DNA of 64,000 nucleotides from Ooceraea biroi (lineage: Eukaryota > Arthropoda > Insecta > Hymenoptera > Formicidae): contig NC_039511.1 in NCBI RefSeq assembly GCF_003672135.1, positions 10,442,464 to 10,506,463 of the forward strand, written 5' to 3'. Under the pieces are notes generated by a model. The model saw only the letters and a list, made by a program, of their open reading frames with translations. It was not told the DNA's origin and did not search any database. The number at the start of each line of letters is the position of its first letter. Within the stretch, counting starts at the first letter, position 1. Of the stretch, positions 13,441 through 27,300 are shown one piece after another. A program made the translations under genes and the position numbers.

Positions 13441-15500
13441 AGTGTTCATCCCCAGCAAAAACTAAGATATCAAAAGGGAGAGTAATGAGAATACGTGTGA
13501 CAAAGATATTATAGATGCATTATGAATATTAATAATTTAATGTACAGATAGCAGATTTAATTCCAGCATCTTACTCGTTCGTACTTCTGTCTTGAAATTA
13601 TTTAATTCAGAATTTCTTTCTTGCCGAAAAAGATAATATAATTCAAGTCTTGGGAAACAAAGAAAATAGAAAGAAATTTTGAAAGAAAAGTTTGCGACGA
13701 AGCGTGTTAAATTAGCATTGTTAGATAAACGGGAGACAGATACGATTACGTGAAGATTTCGGGTACGCTCTGGAAATTTCTATTATCTTCTTATCGAAAT
13801 TTCAGTATGATAAACAAAATCATAGATATGATATCACTGCGTGTATATGATATGAATAGTCACAAAAATTGATGAGAGAGAAAAGAGAAAATCACAAAGA
13901 ATCACTAATTTTCATAAATATATCTTTATTTAAAAAAACTTTTATTTCAATATTAGAATATTCTTAATTGTAGATTGTATACATGTAGAATACAGGATAC
14001 TTAAATGTATTACTATTGCTATCAAAGATAAGTAGTTGTACCGCAAAATAGCCATCTTGAAATAGTACAATGTTTAATGGGAGCACAGCGACTCGTTAAT
14101 TAAGAGAGACATCGTTCGTCCGGAAGAAGTATAACAAGCGGCCTTGAAGCGTAGGGACAAAGGGATCTAGGTCAGCTGTTACTCGCGTCATGATCACGAG
14201 AAATATAGATTAACTCGGGCAGCTTAAACCTTAATTTTTCTGGCTTCCCTCGAGAGCTCCGGGTTGCTCGCAGAGGTTGTTTCGTCCTAAAAACGTTTCG
14301 TCCTCGGCGATCAAAAGCAGACGTCATCGCCAACTTCCCCAAGATCTTAGCATTCGTCAAGCCAAAATAAATTGATACCAAACTAAAATAAGGATCTTGG
14401 GATAATTTGTATTAAATTAAAATAAAAAGACATCTTTATATAACATTAATAAAATTCAAGTAGCACGTATTAAATTGTCATAAAATATTAGTAGCAAAAA
14501 TGAATGTTATATATAAATTAGTACATTTTCTGCCCTTGTTAGGTACATGTTTTGGCAATACGTTTTATGTGAAATTGCGGGAACATTATTTTGTTTGATT
14601 TTTGATGTCACATTGTTCAGGCGCGATTCAATGTTTCGCCGAAGAGCTCGACTTTTCATTGTTCGTGTCGTCTTATTTCCTTGCTCGTTCTACGATCTTA
14701 AACTTCAAGGCGCTGTTAAATCGCACGACTCTATTCATCACTCACTGCCTTCCGTTTCCTCCTTGGCGATACCGCGCCAAATCATAAATTTTGCAAATCC
14801 TTGAACGTGGTTCGCCGCAGATTGAGCAGAAAGGATATTTCAAAAACGGTAAAAAGAGCCCTCGGTCTTTCATGCGTCATGTTTCGTTTATTTGCGAAAT
14901 TGTGCTCGAAGAACAATTACAGAGTTTTGTGCAGTTATCTGCATCTAATAATAGAGAGTTTTCGCTGAATAGTTTCCGTAACTAGTTAAAGTATTAATTT
15001 AATTGAAATTTATATGAGTTTCTGTCCCTTTCTGGGATACACCGGAAACGGGCAGAAAGTCAGTTAAAGTCCACTTAACTTTATCTAACATTTATAGGAA
15101 CAGTCATATAGTATGCGTCGATTGAAACGTGGCTGAAACGTTTTTTTTGTTTTATCTCTACGGATTTAGTTTTATACAAATCAAAGAAGCGATAGTGCCG
15201 TTAGTTGTTAAAATATTAATTTATAATATCTGTTTGAGCGTTCGCGCATTAGTACACACATGCACATTTGATGTTTTAATAATTTCATGAATTTTTCATG
15301 AAAATGTTTAATGCTTCATCGCCACTTTCGATGTATATGTTCTATTAATATATATCGAGATAAATCTGTAAGGATTACTTAATATATTTATAATACGCTA
15401 CGCTAATATCATAAATATTATCGTACTTTCGAGATTTCGCTTAATTCTCTTCTCCCGTTTGACCTTAAATTTCCAATTTATTTCTTTGTAGAATCCTCAT
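13441..15500. other. FOXO intron, AT-rich segment
   Basis: AT-rich, with a less AT-rich patch at 14090-14350 and a 17-bp-stem hairpin at 15019-15058. Short open frames (14172-14985) have no recognised features. Confidence 0.5.
15019..15058 (+). other. Hairpin, 17-bp stem
   Basis: TTTCTGTCCCTTTCTGG pairs with 15042-15058 across a 6-nt loop (GATACA), with one mismatch and two positions that would be G-U wobble in + strand RNA. Too short for a typical pre-miRNA; it could be a protein-binding hairpin or a relic of inverted repeats. Confidence 0.6.
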
Positions 15501-17600
15501 TAATCCTCGTTTCATCCTCCCTTCTTTGAAAACTTTTGTTTCTTCTTCCTCGCTAAATTGCAAATTTCAAAGTTCGAGACACTCATCACGTGAAAGGGCA
15601 TCGGGCACGTGCGATCGATCACGCTCAGCAGCCGCGATTTCGGCATTCGCCAGCGAGCGATCGATCAATCCGCAGCAGCGATCGGCACCATCGTGCTATC
15701 AGGTATGAATCGGCTGCTGCGACATTCTCACGATGCCGTGAGATGACCGACGCTGCTAATTGATCCCCAATTTCCCTGCCACTTGTTATGCAACCTACGC
15801 AGCAGCATTCCGAGCGCGTTCGCGCGACTATACTTCGCAGGGCGGTAGAGATGCGCAGCCTCGTGTCGTCGCAGTAGTCCCGAGTAGCAGTCCGAGTGAG
15901 TTGACCCTGGCTCACTCGCAATTGATCTCAATTAAATCCCTTCCCTCTTGCCCGCCTTGTTCTCTCTCTCTCTCTCTTTCTTTCTCCCGCCTCTCGCTCT
16001 CCCCTCTCATCTTCCCCCTCGTTCTCTTCATCGCTGCATCTTGCTTTACTGCGATGACTTCGATTTTCCTCGTCTCTCCGTCGTCTTCGTTGTCGTCGCG
16101 TGAGGCGACTTCTCGATCTTCTCTCCTCTTCCACGTGCCGATATGCGGCTGCATCTATCGGTACGACTCCTGCATCGTTATGCAATTGAGGCGTTCGCCA
16201 CCGAGAGAGGATCGTCCCTTTCGTCCTGTCGCGTCGATCCCCGTCTCGCATTCTCCATCTCGCATCCTGCGATCGATATCTTCGTTTCCGTCGTGTCAGT
16301 CGGGCTGTCATCAGGACAAGCGAATCGTTTTCTGTCGAACTCGATTAGAACGGCGGTAATGTTTGATAAGATTATTCGTGGAAGTTTTCCTTGATGTTTG
16401 TAGCTTCCTTTTTAACTTAACTTTAACTCCCTTATCGATTTTATTAGTCTTGCTGGATCTTGTAAAATTTATAATACTATGGTCGCGGGTGTTTTTTTTT
16501 ATAACTACATATGCTTTATATGTAGCAATTGATTATAGAGTTTCCTGTGTAGAGCGATTTCGATTTAGTCACGTGTTTAATATTGATCTATTAAGTTAAT
16601 AAATTAAGTTAACGATATGTGTCGATATGTTATTAGAAACGCAACGCCAGCCAAATCTCGAAAATCTTTAAATGGCACGCGATGTCAGATTGGACTCGTA
16701 TCGTATTTAAGTTCATGGTGTTTCGAAATTGGACTCCTGCCACTTTCAAAACAAACGACTCATATATCGCTCGCATCTTTTCGCTTGGTATGCTTTTTCC
16801 ATTAACGCCGCTTCAGAAAGAATCGTTGAGCTCAGCTCGAGATGTTAACTCGCATTAGCGTATAATCGGTTAGCACCTTTCTGAATCGATTTCTGCAGAG
16901 TTTGATTAACAAGTCGACTAATATTATTAAACTGGAGCTGGAAGACTCGCGTCTTCGATCGTTTCCAGTTATTGCGTTGATCAGGCAATACAACGATTGA
17001 ATCGTCGAAGATAATCTCTCTCCGAACACCACATACAATTTTTAGCAACGGGAAAAAATCGTACGCGGCTTGCGAAAAGCTCTGTATCCTTCCACCCCGA
17101 AGAACTTAATTCGTGTTAGTGCACTGGCGTCCCGGAAAATGCAGCCGAAGTGGCTCTTTATTTCGCGGGCATTACCACATCTCGTCGCCGGGGAAATTTC
17201 CCTAGTAAATCTCCGCCGGAGTTACTCGGTCGGCTCATAAGAAGCAGAACGAACGGACTGCAGCGACGAGGCGGGCGGCAAAGGGATGAGATAAGAGGGG
17301 GATGAGGGGGAACGAAAAGACCGAGAGCGGATGAGGTATCGTTTCGGATGCTCGAAAGTCCAAGTGGCTTACGAATCGCGAATTTCCGTCGCGCCGGCAG
17401 CATTTCCGCGTGTTCCGCGAATGCGAATGCGCATCTGGGGATGGAGAGATGCGAAAAGAGATCCTTTTTGTCCCCCGCGCTCGTCACCGCACCATTCCGG
17501 AATAGGAATGGGTGACGGGAGACCGCAAGCGGAAGGCAAAAGAGACTTGCGTGGCGGAGGACTCGAAAAGATTTGATCGACAACGTACCGTCCAGTTAAT
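15501..17600. other. FOXO intron, mixed composition
   Basis: 15590-16350 is GC-richer with a CT-rich tract (15959-16018). 16360-17050 is AT-rich. 17060-17580 is GC-richer with a bulged hairpin (17482-17517). The 199-codon open frame at 15760-16359 is Ser/Leu-rich because of the CT tract and overlaps Arg/Glu frames on the other strand; it is not called. Confidence 0.5.
17482..17517 (+). other. Hairpin with bulge
   Basis: 17482-17498 pairs with 17505-17517: 13 bp with a 4-nt bulge and a 6-nt loop (GGAATA). Seen directly; function unknown. Confidence 0.5.
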
Positions 17601-20300
17601 TGCAAGATCAACAATTAAAGAGCTTTCATGATTGAGTTTGAGGAAGTTCGGATACAAAATTTATGCTTATGTGATGTTTGGAGCAGATGCGAATGGTGCA
17701 GACTCATGCAAGTGCTGTGCAAATGTTGAAATAAAATCTAAAGCAGAGGAAGCTAATGAATCAGTTCTAATTGCAATCTTTTTGCAATTTCTAAAATTTA
17801 GCTCACGTCTTTTGCGTCTTTTATCTACCATTTCAAATTCAACGTAAACTTGATTATTTTTAAAGACCTCGAATGTGTACGTTTCAACGTGAAGTAGTCT
17901 AAGTTTATTAGCGCGGTCGTGCTTAATCTACCCTAACTTGGCTTAACAAAATTTAACACTTTCTCAGACAATTTGGAGAAGTACGAAGAAGCTCGCGTTA
18001 TTTTTCCGCGTGGTAGCGGCCGTCGCGGCGTTCGGCTTGAAAAATATCGCATATTGGAATTAATCGTCCGTGTTGCAGTTACACGTCGACCACCATCGGC
18101 GCTTTTAATGCGGAGATATTCCTGACGGCAAACGCGAATGATGCGTGTACCGCGTTATATATAACAATGCCGGAGTGTTTTCTCCAGCCATTCGGCCGCG
18201 AGCGGGCGGAACGGCCGTCGCGAAGAAACGCAAGAAGAACTGCAGTCGGCAGAAGAGCTATGGGCGAAACTGGAGGAGCCATCAAATAAACGCGATGTGG
18301 AAAATGCAGAAGAGAGCCACGAGCGACGACGGTGCCGAGGGTTCCGTCGTGACGTCTGTGATTCTTCATCGCTTCTTGCGTTGGAATTAACGCGCGAGAA
18401 CCAAACCACCGTTCGCTTCGACAAAAGATCGTTCATCGATATTTTTCGTCAGGCTGGAGGACTTCCTTCTGATTTCCCCGGAAAACAATGACGCGACAAT
18501 GGACAGAGACGCGACGATAAAATGAATGAAATTTATTCCATTAATTTTAAGATTATTATAAACTGCCCGCAATTTCTTTCCGCAACTGTACAGATGAACA
18601 GCATTGATACAGATAAAATGTATAAACTTTATCGTTGCGAACGTGGGAGAAAGAAAAATATAGATGGCAAGAAGTCGCCGACGCGACCCCGCGGGATACG
18701 AGAGAGAAAAAGAGAGAAAAGGGATACAGATGAACGATAAGAGCACTTCGATAGCCAAGCCAATACCTTCTGAAAGGGTGTTTACCTGTGGCGGCGTCCG
18801 ATGGCACGGCAAGGAGGAAATCTCGATCGTCGTTCTCGATGGCACATCGCCTGATCGACGACTCGGCGATCCAAGTTCCAAGTTAATTGGCGAAGGGTGA
18901 AATGACTGACTGCGGTGGAAAGCGTTAATTGATCGCTCGAACGAAAGAAGAGAGACGCGCCTGCGGAGAGGCGATTTAGCGCTTTTTCGCGACGAGCTAA
19001 GATCGGCCGGCCGGTAAAAATAGATATCGTCGTCGACAAAGGGGAGACCTTTATCGTGGCCTGGACGATAGGGACGAGTTTACGGACTAGTTGTGTGCAA
19101 TAAAGGGAATAGGGTTTCGCGTAACGAGGAGGAGAAGGTGGAGGAGGAGAAGGTGGAGGAGGAGAAGCGCGAGCGAGCGCGAGAGAACGCGTCGCGAAAA
19201 ACGATGAAAAAGCTGCCGGCCGGGATTTGAGCGCGGCGCATAAAGGGTGCAATGAGAGGGCGAGGGAGCGAGCGAGCGCTCCCCTGCCTACTGATCCGGA
19301 CGAGGAGCCGGAAATGCGGACGGGATATAATAGAGGCCTACGGCGCGTTATTTTGCGTGCCGCCTTCCTATCGTGATATCGATAGGATAGTCGCTCGTTT
19401 CATTTTGTTTTTGCAAATGGGCTATCGAGGTGTTACATCGTCGCGCGAACCTCACCCTGCAATCTTTAATGAACTGTACACTCTAATCGCACAAATCACC
19501 CTGTGCACCTTATTATATAGTGTACAAGGTTCTTGCGGTTGGTATCGCATCAGTATCAAAAGCGTTCTTTGTTCTTGTTTCGATTTCAGATGAACATTGT
19601 TTGCGCAGGAACGCGAGAGTATTAATAGTGAATTTGCAGAATTTGAAGAAGTTAAAGAAATTATTGAAGGAAAAAATTTCTTTGTACATATATATAAAAC
19701 TTTAAGAGTGCAAGTAGACGACGGTGATGTATTATACAGCGTTTATAGATGATCAGATAGATGTGTATTACATGTCAAACGATCTATATTTCGCATATAA
19801 TGGTCATTTGTTTGGATTAGCACTAATCGTGCCGCTCGATGGCATAATCTGCGAAATCGATCAGCGTAATCTGCGACATATCGAATCTGGGGATGTTCAC
19901 GGTTCTTCGTCCGCAAAAAATCCGATATAAGGGATGTTGGGCTCGCAAAAAAGAGTGAAAAAGCGGGGTGACAAGGCACGGATAAAGATTGTTAATAAAA
20001 AAAAAGAATTTCTCGGATCGAAAGACGCTGAGCGAGAAGAGGGCACGCTGCAATCAATCAAATAAAACCTGTCGGAGAGAGACAGAGAATCGACAGGAGG
20101 TCCCTCCTCCTGGAGATACCGTATCAGCCACTGTGTGGCAAGGACATATGACCTCCTCTTCCATGTGATGACCTGCTTTCTCCTTTGATCCCGAAAAAAG
20201 CCTCGTTTGTGAGATGCTAGGGGCCAAGCGATCCGAGATCGAATATCGCTTAACATTTGACACTTAATTTCTCGAGTCGGCAGAAATTTGATCATGAAAA
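17601..20300. other. FOXO intron, mixed composition
   Basis: GC-richer, CpG-containing blocks at 18000-18480 and 18640-19320, AT-rich elsewhere. A purine tandem repeat sits at 19126-19167. Short overlapping open frames only, none recognised. Confidence 0.5.
19126..19167. repeat. 15-bp purine-rich tandem repeat
   Basis: Unit GAGGAGGAGAAGGTG in 2.8 copies, identical between copies. Confidence 0.9.
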
Positions 20301-23300
20301 TTTTATAACTAAAAATATTACGTGCAAAATGTACCAAGTTATTGTAACACGCGTCATAATAATCTACATTTCCATAAGTAGATTAATTATTATTAATTTT
20401 GTTCTGTGTTTGCACAAAAACTGAATTGTCTTTCTTTTTACTTTTCTCCTCCTTTTCATTCTTTTTTCAAATATACAATTTAAAAAATAGACAAAGGGAT
20501 ACATTCACATCTTAAATACAACTTTAAGTAACGTTATGGCAATTAATTAGGCGATGAATATGCCTTGTAAATGATTTGGCAAAAGGACGAATGCACATGG
20601 CGAATCTTACTGTAGATGAATATCGCATAGACTCGAGAAGTCATTCATTTATAAGGAAAAAAAGAAAAGCGTATCGTGCCTTCTTATCGAAATGAAGAAG
20701 CACCGTGATAATCGTAATTTATCGTAACGTATCGCGTCGTGCATACACGCGATTACATTGCGCAATTGTTTTCGTGCGGTACAAGAAGCGCCAAAGTGTC
20801 GCCGGTGGTCACTGTGGGACGATTAAAGGATCCAGCAGCCCTAACTCGAGTTAGGGTGAGCCGGTGACCCGCGGTCGCAAATCACAGATTCGCATCGCTC
20901 GGTTTCCCGATAGGTCACCATACCACCACACCGCCGCCATCCACAATTCAATCACATAAATATCGAACGCGCACGCTACCAGCCTTGAGATTCCATTCAA
21001 TAACGAGTGGTCATACGTGGCAAGCGAGACTCGGCGTAGGGGTCGGCAAACGTGGAATTTAGGTGTCAAAAAAAGCGCTATCTCGACTGATAGCAGATAT
21101 CTAAAAGCTTTAGATAAATGCTTAAATATCTGCAGTATCACTTTGACTTGGCAAAAGGTATAAAATAGAAATAATCTCGTCATGACGTGCAATAAAACTT
21201 TTATTAGACTGCTGAAATCTGCAAAGTTATTTATCACTTGTACATCGCCGTGTCACATCAAGCGGGAAAGATTAAAATAATTCAAGATAATCTAGAAAAA
21301 GTTACCGCGAGAAATTTAAACTGGGTTTTTCGGTAAAGGAGTCTTTAATAATTAATGAAGCTTTCGGGAACTCAATGTCAACCACGATAGAATTTATCTA
21401 CGTGTCTATTCGATTTTATTTTACGATCGCGTCCGCAGAGTTCGCGGAGATAATGCATTTTGACCCAAGTTCGCAAGATGAGGGACAATGGATGAAAAAG
21501 CAGGAAATCCGCTGGACGGGACGGGATGCCTTGAAGCTTTATTCCCGCGTATTAGCATAATAATTGCTAGACTGGGTGGTTCAAGTCCGTGTACGGCGCA
21601 CAAACACGGGACAAGCCCCGGTTTCACGAGGGGCCGATCGTCGCGTCTCGAAAACGGATACGTCCGCGGTTTTTCAACTGTTTTTAGGCTACCGGCCGGA
21701 AAAGAAGGTTACGACATGGAATTCGGCTAACCCACTTGCCGAAGCTGCAAGCGGAGACGCAACTGACGTTACAGTCACGTCGCAGGCTCGCAATTGGACT
21801 GCGGCCGGAGAAAATTTGCGAGAGGAAAAGGGACGAACTTTTATTAATTAATTCTGAATTAACAGTGAAAAAATATTGGAATTCGATGCGCTGAAACACT
21901 TTGATTTGATTATTGAAGATAATAGTATAACGTTTGGAAACATGTTGAGAGATAAAAGATATTCAATGTAGCAATGTAGTAATAGCTGTAATAATAGTAA
22001 TTACTGTAATAAGTAATTACGATAAACATATTGTTCTTTTATAACAGCTGTTACATTTTATGCTGACTTAATATCCAATAAGATTGAACTTGGACTTGAG
22101 CCTCCGTAGATACTGCCTACTGACTAGTTGCCTTGTTTTCTCGAAATGATTTCAAGTGTTGATGAAGAAAAGTAGTTTTTCCTGCAATTAAATCGCATCG
22201 GACGCCGCACCATTGACGATAACCTATCAGCTTGCCGATAACCGTGCGTTTATCGCCAGTAATGGAATATTACTGTTTAAGAGAGAATTAATCTCTTTTG
22301 CGAGAAATACCGGGAACCTCGTGCGATTCCGTGATCGAGGAATGTCACGTCCTAATTACCTATTGCACGCGAGACGCACTTACTCGAGAATAAAGAATCT
22401 CGGAGAGATTCAGCATGAAGATACTTCACAAATGCCAGTGTAAGGTCTACAACATCTGCGAGGCATGTAATGAACATATTTTTCGCGAGATCGTACCTCC
22501 CCTTGTCTTATTACAATCATCACTATTTAGAACTTAAAAATAATGTAATTTTACAGTAATATTGTTTCCGCAAGGTAGTTAACTTGTGCCTTAAAGATTA
22601 AATAAGCAGATATTAATATTTGACGAGAATTTAACGCATTAGCGAGATAATAAGAGATAACTTTGTACACACACAATGTGATATATACTAACATAATCGT
22701 TATTTAACTCGTAATTTTTCTATTGATATAACTTGTTTTTAAGCTGCTTTGGCACATGAAATAAAATAAATGTATTTCGATAACACCATGCAGACAGCAA
22801 AAATTAAAGATATTTAAAGATATTCTTGCGTATGCTCTACTGATATGAGCATTTCGCAATTGATATAGCGAAAACGGTTTTTCAAGCGATATTTGATAGT
22901 CACATGCGTCGTTATGCGACGAAATTGCAACGCAATCAGGAAGTCATCAGACGCTCTGATAAGCGTGGAACTGCTTGATAGAAATTCAATGGCATCAAAT
23001 CTTTCACGAGGAATCGCGATCATACGTTGTTTCTTAGAATTAGTCCGGCATTGGCCTAAATTTTAATTCAATCTATAGTAAACTAGGTGATTGTTTCTAC
23101 AAAATCGTTTGAAGGTGCATAATTCTGCGTAAAGAAAATTTTATATATTTATATTGCAAATAAATATCTAAATAGAATAGCAGCGTATAATTTTTATTAT
23201 TTTGCAGCTGTTAACTCTTTAAATATCGTAAATAATATTTATATGTAAACCCTATTGCATTCATTTGGGTGGAAAAAAAGGAAATAATGTAAAGCGTACA

Positions 23301-23600
23301 CGACGAGCAACATGGTGACCTGGAACAATTATCACGATAAGCGCTAAAAACGGAAAAATCGTGGTGGTACATTTTGCAAGTCCGAATGTAACGATGCAAT
23401 TGTTTTCGCGACCGATAACGAGCGCACACACCACGACAATGCATAAGAATTATAGAATGACGCAAAATATCATCCTTTCTTTTCCTATACTTAATACTTT
23501 TATAAAGTAATATAAACGAATATGTTAGAAAATATATTAGAAAAGAACAAAATATTTCTTATTCGAATTTATTTCATTATTCTTTAAGTATTCAAGAAAT
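20301..23600. other. FOXO intron, mostly AT-rich
   Basis: AT-rich except 20740-21060 and 21420-21830. Contains the 18-bp palindrome at 20839-20856. A tRNA B-box-like GGTTCAAGTCC near 21578 lacks the rest of a tRNA. No gene supported. Confidence 0.5.
20839..20856. repeat. Perfect 18-bp palindrome
   Basis: CCCTAACTCGAGTTAGGG reads the same on both strands. Each half carries CCTAA/TTAGG, the insect telomere-type pentamer, flanking CTCGAG. Confidence 0.9.
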
Positions 23601-23880
23601 TTCGCAAGTGTCATACGAACCTTACGGAACACTCTGCACGTTTTGACTTCCTCATTCGGCTAGAGACATTGTATTTTTTGTCGATGCGCGTCATTTCTCT
23701 GTGGAACGAAATTTCCCTCGACGGCTAGCAACGGGGAGAGATCCCGAGACGTCGTCGTCAACGACGAGAACGACGACGACGTCGGCGGGAGGTAAGATTA
23801 AGATGAGAAGCGGAATCGTTATCAATGGTGTCAGGGTCCCGTGGCTCGTTTTACCGCACAGTTATCTGGGTATCCGATTG

Positions 23881-23966
23881 AGAAGAGAGAGAAAGAGAGA
23901 GAGTGCTAGTGCGAGAGCGAGGGAGAGAGAGAGAGGAAAGAAAGAGAAAGAGAAAGAAAGAGCCAC
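23881..23966. repeat. GA/GAAA-rich low-complexity tract
   Basis: Imperfect runs of GAGA and GAAAGA with short interruptions. Confidence 0.85.
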
Positions 23967-26226
23967 TCCATCGTGCTTACTCTGGTTAAAGTCGGCTGTG
24001 CGATTGTGGTAGTGGCGGTTAGGTCGATCCCCGCCCCCTATAATCCATTGTTTCAGTGGCCGTTAATTGTTATCGCTATTGCGTGACGCAGTAAAAGTCA
24101 CATCCGATCAAAGAACGGGACTGATAAGTCCCCTCGTCGCTACTGCCGATTGGCGTCGATAAGGTGGCGCATCTCCGATACGAATGCAGTCCTCAGGTTC
24201 TTCTTGTCTTTACACCAAATGTGTAAAAAAACAAATTGAAGAAAATGTGATGCTCGTATTTGCGACGACATGTAGCAATAAATTACAAGATGGGTTCTGA
24301 ATGATGTATTTCCGTCAATTTGAAACCTAGTATTTTTGTCTTTTTGTATTTGATATCAAATCTCATTTCATATTTACTGTCAACGTTTCGTTCTAAAGAT
24401 TAACTTGGCACATTACGCTGATATTCATAAAATTATCCAAATTTCTTTCTATTTTTGGCCGATACAATTCTTAGGAAAATCGAGAAACGTTTGAAATAAG
24501 TAAAGCCTAATAATGTCTCGCAACGAATATTACGAGAATCTTGTCAGATTTTCTGAGAGAATGCTTTATAAATAATAATCAGGATGCGCAAGTTGCAAGT
24601 TACATATATTATTTCACGAGCTTGTGAAAGATTAATCGAGATATGAGCACGTATTATTGTTTATATTATTATACACATAAGCGTTGTTTTATAACTTATT
24701 ATCCAACAATACTCCGTAAACGCGTTATCTTTTGATAGACATGCTTACGATATTTTCGGTTGAAATATATTTTGACAGTGTTTCGTAGCATGTAGCAGCA
24801 CATATAAGTGCTCGCTATAATCGGTTATCTCGATTGATGATACGTTTATCTAATGAAAATGCAAGTCCGAGGTACTCGCCTCTGTTACGTAACTGATTAC
24901 TGAACATCGTGACAGTTTACGCGTAGGAAACGGATCCGATCGATTGCAGACAGACGAGATTAGTCAAGCAAATTACATTAGCGCTGCTTTTAACAGAACG
25001 CTACATTCTCTAATAATTCAAAACGATTCTGGAGATCGTATATGTCTGTCCGTGTGAAATTTGTAAATTAAGTAATAAATTTATAAATTACTTCCGAAAC
25101 GTACGAAACACCACGCAATTACTTCTCGCGGAAAGGTGCGAGGCAACAGTTTGAAATTCATCAGTAGACATGTCGGCCGATTTTTCTAGATTGATTAGCT
25201 TGCCCCTAATCTGCTCCCCTTTCCAGGAAAAAATAATAACAATCGTTCTATGAGAAGAGATCTCGAAATCAGCTTGCCGAAGCAAGCCCGTACTCATACG
25301 TAACAGTTAGGAGGATCGACGTCGACGAGGCGGGCGTCGCGACGCCGCGTTGGGCGTCGAGGGCATCCATCATGCCCCGCGCGTGAATTACCACCGTTGC
25401 TCCCAATCCAACCTAAGGAATTTCCGAAGAGAGGATGGTTCGAAGGACGGAGAGTGAAACGAGATCGAAGGAGCGCTGGAGATAGCCGGAGAAGGAAAGA
25501 GGCTGTCCAAACCTGATCTCGCGAATAGTCGTCTTGCAAACGACGAAGGAGAGTCCTATCCCCGTTCCTCCATCTCTCGTTCCTCTTTCCTCCTTGCTCG
25601 TGCGTGCTGGATTAAGTAGAAAAATCGATGATTTCTGGCCCTGCCAACTTTAGACACGAGCTGCACGAAGAATCAAGAGAATTCGACTATCGCCAGTCAC
25701 GGAATAAGTTTCGCGGCTGGGCCTGCAGTCGCGCTCGATGAAATGAAATTTACCGCTCGATTGCACGGCTCACACTTAAGACCAATTGCGCGAAAGTTGT
25801 TCAGACCTGAGTGCGATTTAACCGATGTGAACCTGACACCTGACTTTGCAAGGACTGAAAATTGCGATCATAGTTCGTTTGTATCCACTCGTGCCGTCTT
25901 TTGTTTCATATGTTCGAAATGAAGATACTTTTGAAACCATTTTATGTTTTTCTATTCTTTAAGCAAGACGAAGAATGATACCGGCACAGAATGCAAACCA
26001 AGTATGTTCAAAATTTTTATTTTCTTGAGAAACAGAATCGGGATACATACTGATTACGATTTAACACTCAATTACCGATACTCCCTCTCTCCCTTTCCAT
26101 CTCACATATTTGAATTGATATTAGCAAACTTGTTATAAGCTAAGTATGATTTTCGAAGAAGTGACTCGTAATTTTTAGCCCGGGTCAGTTACGCTGACAG
26201 TGACGAATAATGGATATTCTGTCGAC

Positions 26227-26283
26227 AGGGAGAGAGAGAAAGAGAGAGAGAGAGGGGGGGAGGAAGAGGGACAGGAAGAGGAG
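26227..26283. repeat. GA/GGGA-rich low-complexity tract
   Basis: GAGA run passing into an eight-G stretch and GAGG units. Confidence 0.85.
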
Positions 26284-27300
26284 CGGATACAGAGCGGAGG
26301 GAGAACGAGGTCTGCCGCGATAAATTCGCGCTATATTTTTCACGGCGGTACCATCTCGTGCTTCCACGTCCTCATAACCGGCACAAATTGCGCAAAAATA
26401 CTGTCACGTATAAATTGCGGCGAAATCGGCGCGCGCGCCGACAAGTCCGGTACTCTCCCGGATCTAATTTGAGCGAAAGCCTTTCCCGTTCTCTCCTCTG
26501 TCTCCGCCCTTTCCTTATATCGTATACAAGCGCGTCCGATACGACGAGTCTCCGGGTACATCTTTAACCCTTCTACTACCATCGAGGAAAATTACGAAAT
26601 TACCCTGGACTCGCCTTTCCGTCGTATCTTAATCTTAATTAAATAATTTCAATCTCTACGTATTTATCTTGATTTATTTTGTGTCCCCTTTGTGTGTTTT
26701 TTGTTTCCTTTATACTTTCACGAATTCTAATCTAAAATTAATCTACGTAACTTGCATTGTTTCTAAGTTGTTGAAACGTACAGATGAAAATATGTCAGGC
26801 ATCGATATAAATTATTTAATTACAGTGCAAGTTTATGCGAAGAATTATGTATTATGGAGACAGAGATTACAATTTTTGTTAACAGACAAGGATTAAGAGA
26901 GTATTGCTTGCGATGCATTAATATTCACGATGACAAAACCTATCGATACGAATTTCGATACAATATAGCTTTCTATAGAGTTCTTTTGTAAAAAGGTTTC
27001 CGAAGTTGAGTGATATTCAGTGCATTCGAACTGTTCGGGAGTCGTCGGTCTAAGGGGAGGAAACTTTGGAGAACAAGCCGCGATCAATTATCTGCACCTA
27101 TGTCGCGGGGAACTTTTGAACTTTCCGAATCGCCGTATCTATCCCGCTTTTCTATTTGCTGATATTTCAGCCGCGATAAAGGGTCCGCGGTATGGTCTAG
27201 ACCGGCCGAGTCGATAAAGGAATCTATTACCGTCGAAAGAAGAGCGACGGAGGGAAGGGTTGCAGGGAGGAAAGAGCGAGATCCAGGGGAGATGCCACTG

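Larger units (their letters stand above)
23601..27300. other. FOXO intron, mixed composition
   Basis: GA-rich tracts at 23881-23966 and 26227-26283; GC-richer blocks at 25290-25620 and 26330-26570 (with the 14-bp palindrome GGCGTCGCGACGCC at 25333-25346); AT-rich at 24200-25080 and 26620-27000. A short, stop-interrupted frame at 26789-26970 has a faint retroelement-Gag look, too weak to call. Confidence 0.5.

Noticed and set aside
15760..16359. 199-codon open frame on +.
   Set aside because: Ser/Leu-rich stretch caused by a CT tract, overlapped by Arg/Glu-rich frames on the opposite strand.
21575..21592. tRNA B-box-like GGTTCAAGTCC.
   Set aside because: No A box at the right distance and no cloverleaf or acceptor stem complementarity around it.
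26789..26970. Possible copia-type Gag remnant (NYVLWRQRLQFLLTDKD, then a stop, then ESIACDALIF).
   Set aside because: Only a faint resemblance, stop-interrupted, with no zinc knuckle, protease, integrase or LTRs nearby.
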